A stretch of DNA of 64,000 nt, taken from contig NZ_BAET01000007.1 of the NCBI RefSeq assembly GCF_000252165.1, positions 124,001 to 188,000 of the forward strand, written 5' to 3'. This document shows positions 30,704 to 39,067 of the stretch, in pieces. Numbering within the stretch: the first letter of the stretch is position 1; every line of letters begins with the position of its first letter. This DNA comes from Glaciecola punicea ACAM 611. Its GTDB lineage: Bacteria > Pseudomonadota > Gammaproteobacteria > Enterobacterales > Alteromonadaceae. The position numbers and the translations under genes are program-made. The notes below the pieces were generated by a model that had not been told where the DNA came from, searched no databases, and was given only the letters and a program-made list of their open reading frames with translations.

Positions 30704-31723
30704 ATGAGTAAAAAAAAGCATATTTATGTAGCCTATACCGGCGGCACTATTGGCATGAAACCCTCTGTTAAGGGATTTGTGCCTGCCGCGGGCTACTTGT
30801 CTGAAACGGTGGCAAAAATGCCAGAGTTTCATCGCAGTGAAATGCCAAACTTTACCATTCATGAATACAGCAAACTACTCGATTCTAGCGATATGAGCCC
30901 CTCTGATTGGCTAGACATTGCCCAAGATATTGCCTCTAATTACGACCAATATGACGGTTTTATTATACTGCATGGAACCGACACCATGGCGTATACCAGC
31001 TCGGCCTTGTCTTTCATGTTGGAAGGGTTGCAAAAGCCAGTCATTATAACGGGCTCACAAATTCCGCTGGCTCAGCTGCGCTCAGATGGCCAAGCCAACT
31101 TGCTTAATGCGCTCTACATTGCAGCCAACTACCCGATAACAGAAGTGACTTTGTTTTTTAACAATAAGCTTTTTAGAGGTAATCGCGCGCGTAAAGTTGA
31201 CGCAGATGGTTTTGATGCATTCGACTCGCCTAATTTTCCGCATTTACTTAGCGCTGGCATTCATATTGAAGTGAACACACAACTACCTGCTTTGCCCACA
31301 AAAGCCTCTAGACTGACGGTTAGCCCAACTAAAAGCCAGCCAATAGGGATGGTCAATTTATACCCAGGCATTAGCAGTTCGGTGCTAACAAACATTATTC
31401 AACAGCCTGTGAATGCCTTAATTCTGCTGAGCTACGGGGTGGGCAATGCGCCGCAAAATTCTCAGCTTTTGAGTCAAATTGACAAAGCCACCAAGCAAGG
31501 AATTATCGTGGTTAACTGCACGCAGTGTATGCGCGGCACCGTAAATATGTCGGGCTATGCAAACGGCAAGTTCGTTGAAGAAACAGGCGTAGTGTCGGGT
31601 AAAGATATAACCCCCGAAGCGGCATTGGCTAAACTGCATTACTTGTTAAGTAAAGACGATCTTTCTAATGTGCAAATGCGCCAGTCTATGGCGCTTAATT
31701 TGCGCGGTGAAATGACGGATTAA
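30704..31723 (+). CDS. ansA: L-asparaginase, type I cytoplasmic
   Basis: 339 aa (E. coli AnsA is 338). It hydrolyses L-asparagine to aspartate and ammonia. The two asparaginase signatures are present: AYTGGTIGM with the nucleophilic Thr, and ILHGTDTMAYTSSALSFM with the Thr-Asp pair. The ITGSQIPLAQLRSDGQANL stretch is typical of the type I enzyme. There is no signal peptide, which separates it from periplasmic AnsB. It is 37 bp downstream of the DUF349 gene, likely in the same transcript. Confidence 0.93.
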   Translation: MSKKKHIYVAYTGGTIGMKPSVKGFVPAAGYLSETVAKMPEFHRSEMPNFTIHEYSKLLDSSDMSPSDWLDIAQDIASNYDQYDGFIILHGTDTMAYTSSALSFMLEGLQKPVIITGSQIPLAQLRSDGQANLLNALYIAANYPITEVTLFFNNKLFRGNRARKVDADGFDAFDSPNFPHLLSAGIHIEVNTQLPALPTKASRLTVSPTKSQPIGMVNLYPGISSSVLTNIIQQPVNALILLSYGVGNAPQNSQLLSQIDKATKQGIIVVNCTQCMRGTVNMSGYANGKFVEETGVVSGKDITPEAALAKLHYLLSKDDLSNVQMRQSMALNLRGEMTD

Positions 31724-32123
31724 GTCTCAATTACGTGCTTTATGTGCACTGCTAGGTCGTCAAATTACTTGTTATTCTACTTTTATAATCATTACGAAAA
31801 AAATCCAACGCTTTAACAAGTTAAGCTTTGGTCAAACGAAGACTGCTTAAAAGTGTCTTTTAAAACAAAAACCGCAGCATTTCGGCTATAGATACTATTA
31901 CTTTTTACTTAGTGTTAATAAAGTTGGCTCAATTTAAATAGAGATGGCTCAAATGGTCTTTTTGTTTAAACAAAGTGGGCTCAATTCAATTTTGTTCTGG
32001 CTCGGATTAACTGCAATGGAAGTCTGTCAGCGATGGAATTTGCAAAGTAAGCGATGATTGCGAACAGTAAATTTAATGAAAACGTTTCTGATTAATCTAA
32101 TTACCGTTACCTACAGCAAAAGT
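31724..32123. other. Non-coding AT-rich stretch with short GGCTC repeats
   Basis: No gene is visible. TGGCTC or GGGCTC occurs four times at 31925, 31945, 31977 and 31998, three of them followed by AA. Spacing is irregular (20, about 31, 21 bp), so I cannot call it an operator array. The stretch leads into the degenerate GGDEF region. Confidence 0.4.
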
Positions 32124-32480
32124 AAATCGACTATCTTAATAGCCGATTTAGATCCATTGCAGATGTTTCCCTTTGTTTTGCATGACACATATCGCTCTTT
32201 ATAATAGGATCAGTAGCGTAGCGCTGTTACCTTTTTGATTAGATTGTTATGTGTCTCGTGCACCTACTTTAAGAGTCACAACAGTGATAACTGTCTTAAG
32301 TTTGTGGCTGATTATTTGACAAACAGTGGGCTGCGTAAAAATGATACTGTTGCGCGTTGGGGCGGTGAAGAAATAGTAATATTACTGCCCAATACTTCTT
32401 TAGATGACGCTTATATTATGGCGCGGCGCTTGTGTGAAGGACTCAGCCAAAATAAGATGCACATAACGCGCTTTATTTAG
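32124..32480 (+). pseudogene. Remnant of a GGDEF (diguanylate cyclase) domain
   Basis: Two pieces of a GGDEF domain lie in the same frame. The first (32124-32153) encodes KSTILIADLD, the usual domain start. After about 110 bp of unrelated sequence with an in-frame stop the second (from 32265) encodes YFKSHN, then SDNCLKFVADYL, and the active-site loop RWGGEEIVILLPNT (GGEE at 32361-32372). The D-x-Y-G-H segment between FKSHN and SDN is missing, and the domain ends early at 32480 without the usual C-terminal IGVA strand. Sensor or membrane parts are absent. It would have made cyclic di-GMP; it cannot do so now. Confidence 0.7.
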
Positions 32481-32524
32481 CGCTGGTGATATGGGGGGAA
32501 TTCGGTAATAATTACGCCATAGTC

Positions 32525-33388
32525 ATGACACGAGTGCTTTATTTGAATTACCTAAATCTTAACGACAATGCCGCAACGTACATACAAAGCTCATTTACAG
32601 GCAGTGTGTTAACTATCATGATGAACAAACCAAAGAAGTTAAACGGTTGGACGTCAGAAATGATGGAAGCTATCGCAATTGCGTTTGAAAAAGCCACGCA
32701 AGACGAGCCAACTAAGGTCGCTATTTTCACCGGCACCGGTGATTACTTTTCAGCTGGCGTGAATTTGAGTGGCACAATCAAACTGATGGCACCTAAAAAG
32801 CTGCATCGTTTGATTGTGCAACACAATGAAGAATTATTTGATAGGTTTTTAACCTTCCCAAAACCTTTATTAGTCGCCATTAATGGCCCCGCTATTGGTG
32901 CAAGTGTTACCTCAGCAAGTTTATGTGACGGTATTATTGCGTCTCACACCGCTACCTTTTCAACGCCTTTTGCTGCGTTGGGCGTTAGCCCTGAAGGCTG
33001 TTCAAGTGTTCACTTTGCTAGGCTAATGGGAGAAGACAATGCCCAGCGTATGTTGGCAAGTGAGGGCTGGAAGCCAAATGCAGAAGAAGCATTGACAGTA
33101 GGCTTGGTTCAATGGGTAGTCCAAAAAGATCGACTTCAAGCAGAAGCCGAAAAAATAGCACAAGCTTGGGTCGCCAGTGGTCGCAGTCGGACCATTTTAG
33201 GGGGCAGTGAGTTAGCAGAGTTACAGCTTGTAAATGCAAGCGAATCAATCGAGCTTGCTAATCGATTTTTAGGCGCTGATTTTTTACGAGGACAATTTAC
33301 TTTTCTATGGCGTAAGAAGAAGCGCCTAGCGTCGCTTATGTTTCTATCGCTGTGGTTGCTTCGACCGTTATGGAAACACCTCTTATAA
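32525..33388 (+). CDS. Enoyl-CoA hydratase/isomerase family protein
   Basis: 287 aa from the ATG at 32525; a GTG at 32486 is an alternative and neither has a good ribosome site. It is a crotonase-fold enzyme, with LTIMMNKPKKLNGWTSEMM at the N-terminus, the oxyanion-hole segment DYFSAGVNLSG, and INGPAIGASVTSASLCDGI. At the position of the hydratase glutamates it has FAALGVSPEGCSS, as in delta3,delta2-enoyl-CoA isomerase-like members, so it may isomerise unsaturated fatty acyl-CoA rather than hydrate it. The last 40 residues are basic and hydrophobic (TFLWRKKKRLASLMF) and could contact a membrane. It lies directly after the GGDEF relic, and may have lost its original leader. Confidence 0.8.
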   Translation: MTRVLYLNYLNLNDNAATYIQSSFTGSVLTIMMNKPKKLNGWTSEMMEAIAIAFEKATQDEPTKVAIFTGTGDYFSAGVNLSGTIKLMAPKKLHRLIVQHNEELFDRFLTFPKPLLVAINGPAIGASVTSASLCDGIIASHTATFSTPFAALGVSPEGCSSVHFARLMGEDNAQRMLASEGWKPNAEEALTVGLVQWVVQKDRLQAEAEKIAQAWVASGRSRTILGGSELAELQLVNASESIELANRFLGADFLRGQFTFLWRKKKRLASLMFLSLWLLRPLWKHLL

Positions 33389-33430
33389 TGAGCATTTAAA
33401 GAGACAGATTAATGAAATTTAGGGAAGTAC

Positions 33431-34495
33431 TTAATCGCCGCCGCGAGGGCCAGAATAATTCGTCAAGTCACTGGCTGCGGCTTTTTCAACGCGAACAACG
33501 CCGCGTCCTGAGTCGTGTCGCGCCCAGACATCACCGGGCCCTTTATTGGATACAACCCGACCAGCAATACCCTGGCAGCCACGCTTAAAATCGCTGGGAT
33601 TACCCCTCTGTTCTGGCGACGTGCCACTTCCTTTATCATCAATCGCGGCTCGCAAGATATCTGGATTATTCGTAAAAATGGCATCAACACCTAAAGCAAG
33701 CAGATAGTCCATTTGCGTCCGTTCATTTACGGTCCAGGTATGCACATCATGACCATTGGCATGAAAACGTTGAACGGATGTTGGATCGTTGAAAATCGCC
33801 GCAGAATTTGGCGCGAATGCGTCGATATAATCTGGGCCATTGCCGCTTGCCACCCACTGCAAGAGTTCAAACGACGTGCGCCTAGCAAACAAAAAGGCCG
33901 TCGGCAGTTCCGATAACTGTTTAATGCGTTTTAGACTAGACGCATCGAAGCTTTGCATGACGATCGTTGATGTCTGTATATCACCGGTATCCAGCAAGCC
34001 TTTGCGAGCCAGAACCTCGACCAAAACTGCTTCGGCACGGCCTTGCGCCGAATCTTTGGTTTCCACATGAAAGCGCATTAAGGGATTGTGATCCAGATAG
34101 CAATCAAGTTGTTCTTCGAACGGTACTATTTTCGCGCTGGAAAATTTAATGCCAAACCATGAGCCAAAATCCAGTGCGCGCAGCTCGTCCAAGGTAAAAT
34201 CTTGCACCCGGCCAGACCCGTCGGATGTGCGATCTACGGTGCTGTCGTGAATACAAATTAGCACCTCATCTTTAGTCAGAAAAAGGTCGCATTCGAGCAT
34301 ATCAACGTCCATTTCCATGGCGAGGTCGTAAGCGTAAAACGTGTGTTCTGGGGCGTAAGCGGAGGCACCTCGATGGCCGATATTGAGTTGAGGCCCCAAG
34401 GCGGTGTCGATTTGCGCCAGCGCAGTGCTACTCACGGCGATCGAAGCCAAGAGCAAAGCGGATACGACGTTGGAATACAGATTACATTGATACAT
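33431..34495 (-). CDS. Secreted glycerophosphodiester phosphodiesterase, probably acquired
   Basis: 354 aa. A signal peptide (hydrophobic core to ALA at about residue 27) is followed by a GDPD TIM barrel: NIGHRGASAYAPEHT with the catalytic His-Arg, MLECDLFLTKDEVLICIHDSTVDRTSDGSG with Glu, Asp and the second His, and HVETKD. It hydrolyses glycerophosphodiesters to glycerol 3-phosphate and an alcohol in the periplasm or outside. The final 65 residues (after FTNNPDIL) are Gly/Arg/Lys-rich and not part of the barrel. Several 60-base lines at both ends count 55-63% G+C, clearly above neighbouring genes, which suggests transfer. It is flanked by relics on both sides. Confidence 0.87.
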   Translation of the reverse strand: MYQCNLYSNVVSALLLASIAVSSTALAQIDTALGPQLNIGHRGASAYAPEHTFYAYDLAMEMDVDMLECDLFLTKDEVLICIHDSTVDRTSDGSGRVQDFTLDELRALDFGSWFGIKFSSAKIVPFEEQLDCYLDHNPLMRFHVETKDSAQGRAEAVLVEVLARKGLLDTGDIQTSTIVMQSFDASSLKRIKQLSELPTAFLFARRTSFELLQWVASGNGPDYIDAFAPNSAAIFNDPTSVQRFHANGHDVHTWTVNERTQMDYLLALGVDAIFTNNPDILRAAIDDKGSGTSPEQRGNPSDFKRGCQGIAGRVVSNKGPGDVWARHDSGRGVVRVEKAAASDLTNYSGPRGGD

Positions 34496-34868
34496 AGATA
34501 TCCTTTGCTTACTTTGCTAGTTCAAAAAGAACTGCCAATCTATTCACAGAGTCTCGCAAAAAGTTTTGCACAATATAGGAAAGATAATACATATACCTTT
34601 ATAAATCCAGAGCTTGCAACTTCCTTGCGCCCACTCTCAAGCTTGCGCTTGTGGAAACTTAAACTATGCGCTTTAAGGTCGTGCTTTTTACAATATTGTG
34701 CCTAGCTTAAGGTAGACTTTTGCCATAGGCTAACATGTTGCTGCCAATATGATTCTATTTGGTCTAGGCAGAATTTTTTCACCACTTACACTTCCTCAGA
34801 AAAAAGAAAAAAAGACAAGCTGCGGCTCTGGTTCAGCAAACGCGCTATACAACGACGCGCGTCATTAA
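34496..34868. other. Non-coding gap before the permease/peptidase relic
   Basis: No gene, RNA or recognisable site is seen. It includes an A-rich run near 34800-34817. It probably contains decayed 5' sequence of the following relic. Confidence 0.4.
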
Positions 34869-36119
34869 TATAAAGCGGGTGCTGGCTTCACGCAATTTAC
34901 GGCACGGCTGTTGTTTGAAATGAAGCAGGTGTTTGTGAGTCCCGGTTTTATTGTGCTGCTTATTATTGCATCGGCTATTATTATAAAAGAGTTTATAAAC
35001 CCTATCGGTATGTACGGTGCAAGCAACTGGTCGTTAACGTATTATATGGTTGAGCTTATTCAAGGCGCATTTTCACTTTCTATTATTATTGTGATCACTT
35101 TTTACACCGCAGAGGTGGAGTGGCGTGCGCGTAATACGGGTATTGTCGATATTGTCGACAGCATGCCAGTGCATAACTTTATCTTTTGGTTATCTAAACT
35201 GCTCGCAGTAAGCTTAATTGTAGTGGTTTTGCTTGGCTTTGGCATGCTCTTTACCTTAGCAAATCAGCTGCGCGATCCCAACAAAATAGATCCCGTTTGC
35301 TATGTTTCGGCTAACGAAGTGGCGCAACAATGGTTTGGGCATCAGTTGCTACCCGCAAATGTGCAAGGTAGCGCGGTGCTAAGTGAAACCTTATCCCAAT
35401 ATGCAGCATTACAATTAATGGTGAATAAATATGGTGAAACTAAATTACGACAGTTTCTTAGCTCCGAATTAGATGACTATTTACGAGGACGATCCACCGA
35501 ATATTTACAAGAAATGCCGCTAATGCGAGCTGAAAATAAAGCCTATATTTATTACAATAAAGGGTCAATTGTAATGATGGCAATAGCTGACAGAATAGGC
35601 TTTGACAAACTCAATAAAGCGATTAAAGGACTGCTCGAAAAATTTGAAAATTCAAACTCACGTAAGGCCACTACACTTGACTTATTAAGTGCTATAAAAG
35701 AGGTTGCTGATCCTAAGGCGCATGCTTTTATTAATCAGCAGTTTTCTGATATAAATCTTTACAACATTAAGTTACTTGCCGCAAAGTGGGAAAAAGAAAC
35801 CTCGCAAGTAAACTTAAAAATAGATGCTGCTAGGGTAATTGCTGACGGCCTAGGCAATGAAACTCCGGCTGTATTTGATGATGTGGTTGATATTGTGGTC
35901 TTTGCCAATGACCCCAGCGACTTTAGCAGCGAAACGGTGGTTTTATACCGTCAAAAACATCGCTTAGTAAACGGTGAAAACGAACTTGTTATACGCCTTG
36001 ATGGCAGTCTTAATGATGGTTCACAGCCTGCTTATGTGGGTGTGGATCCTTTTGTTCGTTTTATTGGCACAGATGTTAAAGATAATGTATTGCGTATAAA
36101 GACTAAAGCCGAGGAATAA
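34869..36119 (+). pseudogene. Deletion-fused relic of an ABC-2 permease / M1 aminopeptidase protein
   Basis: The frame is open from 34869, with a possible TTG start at 34911 (402 aa). Residues 1-115 form three membrane segments beginning LLFEMKQVFVSPGF and resemble the second half of the permease part of large (about 1200 aa) ABC-2 permease/M1 metallopeptidase fusion proteins. The sequence then jumps straight to an M1-peptidase segment. Where the zinc motif HExxH should be, it reads NEVAQ (35313-35327), followed by QWFGHQLLPANVQGSAVLSETLSQYAAL, which keeps the downstream Glu. Both zinc histidines are lost. The N-terminal permease, the front half of the peptidase and the partner ATPase gene are missing. 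It is most likely non-functional, although the remaining frame has stayed open. Confidence 0.7.
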
Positions 36120-36657
36120 TGTTTATTGCCCCATTTTCCACTTTTAAATCTAGAGGAAGTTTACTCAGCAATACTATTTTTGGGTCATTGCTATTCAAGG
36201 TATACACAGGGTTTTGTGCTAAAAACGCATTGATAATACTTATTGCCTCGTTGTTAAGCGTACCTAAGTTGCCCCTAAACCGACCCGCATCGATGCTTGA
36301 GTCGAGTAAGCTTACGTCGCGTAAAAAAATTGCTTTTTTCTGACTGTCATAAAAAGGACTGCCTTGAACTTGCAGTTTAAGGCCTACTGGGTAGGTAAAG
36401 GCGAAGGCATCAATTATAGCGCTAGTATCGAGTCTTATTAACACTACATCGCGATTACCGGGACCGATAACAACATCCAAATCGTTTAGAGCAAACTTTA
36501 CTGGTAAGCCCATTAAATTCACATTTTCGCTCAATTTAGGCAATTGCTTAATGAGTACGGACTCGATATCTTCATTGCTAAATGAATAAACTGACAGACC
36601 TTGTGTGCTGGTGCAGGCTGATAACATGAGCGCGCTTAGAATGAGTAAAATTCTCAT
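36103..36657 (-). CDS. DUF1439 lipoprotein (YceB-like)
   Basis: 184 aa. An N-terminal lipoprotein signal (MRILLILSALMLSAC) ends in the lipobox LSAC, with Cys15 as the lipidated residue, so it should be anchored in the outer or inner membrane facing the periplasm. The mature part follows the DUF1439 pattern of E. coli YceB: an amphipathic helix, then beta strands (VKFALNDLDVVIG, AFTYPVGLKLQVQGSPFYD, AIFLRDVSLLDSSID), suggesting a lipid-binding-like fold. Function is unknown. The ATG has AAAGGA upstream. Its 3' end overlaps the end of the relic by 17 bp. Confidence 0.85.
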   Translation of the reverse strand: MRILLILSALMLSACTSTQGLSVYSFSNEDIESVLIKQLPKLSENVNLMGLPVKFALNDLDVVIGPGNRDVVLIRLDTSAIIDAFAFTYPVGLKLQVQGSPFYDSQKKAIFLRDVSLLDSSIDAGRFRGNLGTLNNEAISIINAFLAQNPVYTLNSNDPKIVLLSKLPLDLKVENGAINIIPRL

Positions 36658-36882
36658 ATTGGTCCTTTTGGTGTAAATAATAAAATGGTTACGACGCTAA
36701 ATATCTTAACAGCCAACTATTAACAAGTACTAGCGACTTAATTACTAGGGCTACATTTTAACGCTATCAAGAATGCTTGACGTGGTGAAGCAAAAAATAC
36801 ACATTTGCGAAGTAAATAGTAGGCCTATGGGGGTGCTTAAAAAGAGTGAAAAAACGAGCATGCTGAGCAATTTATACCACTG

Positions 36883-36977
36883 TGCCTAATTACATTATGC
36901 GAAGCCGCAACGATTGCGCCGCTTGCTCTTTCAACGCAAAGCGATCAGTTCAGCATTGACGGGTTGCACTGTTAGGC
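36883..36977. repeat. Inverted-repeat element with internal hairpin
   Basis: Ends TGCCTAA (36883-36889) and TTAGGC (36972-36977) are inverted. Inside, AAGC-CGCAA (36902-36910), loop CGA, TTGCG-CC-GCTT (36914-36924) forms a nine-pair hairpin with a CC bulge. No coding potential. It could be a small mobile-element footprint or structured RNA. Confidence 0.45.
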
Positions 36978-37067
36978 GAGGTCACGTTAATTAGCCCGTG
37001 TAGCCTTATATATGACAGTATTCACTATTATATTAGCGCATCAGGCAGCGGCTCAATATGAAAAAAG

Positions 37068-37138
37068 CATCGTTGTTTACCGAGCATTCTATCGTAAACT
37101 ATAGCGTTAGTGAGCATCTAAACGCTGAGATTACGATG
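37068..37138. repeat. Branched palindromic element
   Basis: An outer stem CATCGT (37068-37073) / ACGATG (37133-37138) encloses two hairpins: GTTTAC (37075-37080) / GTAAAC (37094-37099), and AGCGTTAG (37103-37110) / CTAAACGCT (37118-37126, one bulge). Three nested, non-overlapping stems in 71 bp suggest a structured RNA or a palindromic repeat element. Copy number elsewhere is unknown. Confidence 0.5.
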
Positions 37139-37443
37139 TTATGCGAAGTCTGTGCTATGAAATTGCGCATCTAAATTGGGTGATTATTTTTGCTCACACC
37201 AGTACCAATAACCTTACGAATGTTCAGTAAGCTTTCCTCCAAATTGGCCTTAGTAAGATGGATCTACGTAAATATGGTAAGTTTCTCGCATTAGACGTCT
37301 ATACGCATTTGAATACAGTCTAACAAAACTTGTATTCATGTGAGTGTTGTCAATTATATTAATCACATAAGATAGTGCTGCTAACTTCGTCATGGCCTTT
37401 ATGCCCTTTTATCATTTGAAACGCTTTACTTTGAGTATCTACT

Positions 37444-38802
37444 TTGAAACATAGCCCTACAGAAAAAGATTTATGGTTTGTACCGCTAGGCGGAACAGGC
37501 GAGATTGGCATGAATGTCAATCTTTACGGACACAACAAACAATGGTTAATGATCGATTGCGGGGTAACTTTTAATGTGCCGCTGGATCGCGAGCAAGATG
37601 AAAAAATAGGGGTTATGCGCCATAATATGGTGACTGCCGATTTATCTTTTATTGCAAATCGTCGCGACAGTTTATGTGGCATTGTATTAACGCATGCGCA
37701 CGAAGACCACCTTGGTGCGGTGTTAAGCCAATGGGAGCAGCTAAGGTGTCCAATCTACACGACTGCTTTTACCGCAGAGGTGCTAAGACGTAAAGCTTAC
37801 CGCGCAGAGATCCCCTACGAGTTACCCATAGTCGTAGTAAAAACAGGCAGTGTGCTCGACATTGGTCCATTTACAATTGAATGGATACCCACCACACATT
37901 CTATTCCCGAAGCTAACGCACTGCTTATTACTACCGCAGTAGCGCGCGTATTACACACCGGCGATTGGAAAATTGATGCAAGCCCTGTGGTTGGCGAAGG
38001 CTTTAATAAAGAGTTGTTTAAACAGTTAGCCAGCAGGAATATTACGGCTATGGTGTGTGATTCAACAAACGCTAACCGGCCCGGACATTCAAAGTCAGAA
38101 AAGGACTGTGAATTAGGCTTAGGCACGGTCATTAGCAAAGCAAAAGGCAGGGTAGTGGTAACCTGTTTCGCCAGTAATGTAGCGCGTTTAATTACGCTAG
38201 CAAAAATAGCGCAAGCGACCAATCGCTACATGTGTTTATTAGGCCCCGCGCTTGAAAACATGGTTAGCATTGCCAGAAGCACAGGCTTTTGGCCCGCAGA
38301 GTTTAAAATTACGCCACGTCGTCATATCGGCTATCTGCCTAAACATGAAGTGCTCATTGTAGCAACGGGAAGCCAAGGAGAGCCTCGTGCAGGCTTATAC
38401 AAACTAGCATTAAACAATCACAGAGACTGCGATCTTGAAAAAGATGACACCGTTATTTTTAGCAGTATTGTCATCCCTGGAAATGAAAAACCCATAAAGA
38501 GATTAATCACTTTGCTTGAAGAGCGTGAAATACACGTAGTAGAGTCTGCAAACTGCGAGCATATTATTCATGCTTCCGGGCATCCGAATGAGGGAGATTT
38601 AGCCCAGTTGTTTAATTGGGTAAAACCAAGCTGTATTGTGCCTGTGCACGGAGAGCCTAAGCACCTGCTAGCTTGTTCGCAGGTTGCAAAAGCGCAGGGC
38701 ATAAACCAGCAGTTGGTGGGTTTAAATGGGGATTTATATAGTCTTGCGCCGCGATTTTCCATAAAGCGTGGTGAAATAAGCGCGCCCCGAATCGCCTTAT
38801 AA
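37444..38802 (+). CDS. RNase J-type metallo-beta-lactamase/beta-CASP nuclease
   Basis: 452 aa, starting at a TTG. The metallo-beta-lactamase site is LTHAHEDHLGAV (His84, His86, Asp88, His89). Next come LHTGDWKIDASPVVGEG, the VCDSTNANRPGHSKSE block that is diagnostic for RNase J, and the beta-CASP motifs VIVATGSQGEPRAGL, IVIPGNEK and ASGHPNEGDLAQL, plus the final VPVHGEPKHLLA. RNase J is a 5'-3' exonuclease and endonuclease for RNA. This copy ends about 100 residues short of the Bacillus enzyme and lacks the C-terminal dimerisation domain, as many proteobacterial versions do. It is monocistronic and isolated by long non-coding flanks. RNA as substrate is inferred from the family. Confidence 0.85.
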   Translation: MKHSPTEKDLWFVPLGGTGEIGMNVNLYGHNKQWLMIDCGVTFNVPLDREQDEKIGVMRHNMVTADLSFIANRRDSLCGIVLTHAHEDHLGAVLSQWEQLRCPIYTTAFTAEVLRRKAYRAEIPYELPIVVVKTGSVLDIGPFTIEWIPTTHSIPEANALLITTAVARVLHTGDWKIDASPVVGEGFNKELFKQLASRNITAMVCDSTNANRPGHSKSEKDCELGLGTVISKAKGRVVVTCFASNVARLITLAKIAQATNRYMCLLGPALENMVSIARSTGFWPAEFKITPRRHIGYLPKHEVLIVATGSQGEPRAGLYKLALNNHRDCDLEKDDTVIFSSIVIPGNEKPIKRLITLLEEREIHVVESANCEHIIHASGHPNEGDLAQLFNWVKPSCIVPVHGEPKHLLACSQVAKAQGINQQLVGLNGDLYSLAPRFSIKRGEISAPRIAL

Positions 38803-38883
38803 AAACGTGTTGTTACAAAGTCTAACGTAAATTCGATTTGACTAGCACCGGCAATAGCGCAGAAAATCAACACAAATTGCTGT

Positions 38884-38895
38884 CAGATCGGACCA
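38884..38895. promoter_or_regulatory. FadR-like operator upstream of an acyl-CoA synthetase gene
   Basis: CAGATCGGACCA; the complement TGGTCCGATCTG fits the E. coli FadR core TGGTCCGAYNTG at every position. It lies 172 bp before the acyl-CoA synthetase start codon. In E. coli fadD is a FadR target. The outer bases of the 17-bp box fit less well. Confidence 0.5.
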
Positions 38896-39067
38896 CCAAC
38901 TTTTTTCTTGATATTTCTTGCAGGGGTAATTTCCTCAGGTAAAACCTGTAAACTCGGGCTCATCGTATTTAATTGATGAAATCTTGTATAAAAAACAGTT
39001 GTTAAATATTACAAATACCGCATTATTGCATGTAAAAATTATGTAAAGAATTTAATTGGGATGAAAT

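Larger units (their letters stand above)
36658..37443. other. 786-bp intergenic region with folded inverted repeats
   Basis: No open reading frame with family signatures is seen on either strand. It holds two inverted-repeat structures (listed separately) that share the 10-mer TTATGCGAAG. The promoters of the flanking divergent genes must also lie here, but I cannot place them. Confidence 0.5.

Noticed and set aside
31925-32003. Four GGCTC copies as an operator array or CRISPR-like repeat
   Set aside because: The units are six to eight bases with irregular spacing; there is no repeat-spacer structure.
33411-33587. Short plus-strand frame beginning MKFREVLNRRREG with a GAGA site
   Set aside because: It lies almost wholly antisense to the glycerophosphodiesterase gene. 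Its composition follows the reverse strand of that gene; only the first few codons are outside it.
34343-34705. 120-codon plus-strand frame
   Set aside because: Half of it is antisense to the glycerophosphodiesterase gene, there is no ribosome site, and the sequence has no domain signature.
36883-36977. Possible integron attC site (GCCTAA...GTTAGGC ends, about 95 bp)
   Set aside because: Only the outer ends resemble the attC core. The expected inner L boxes are not found, and there is no integrase or gene cassette.
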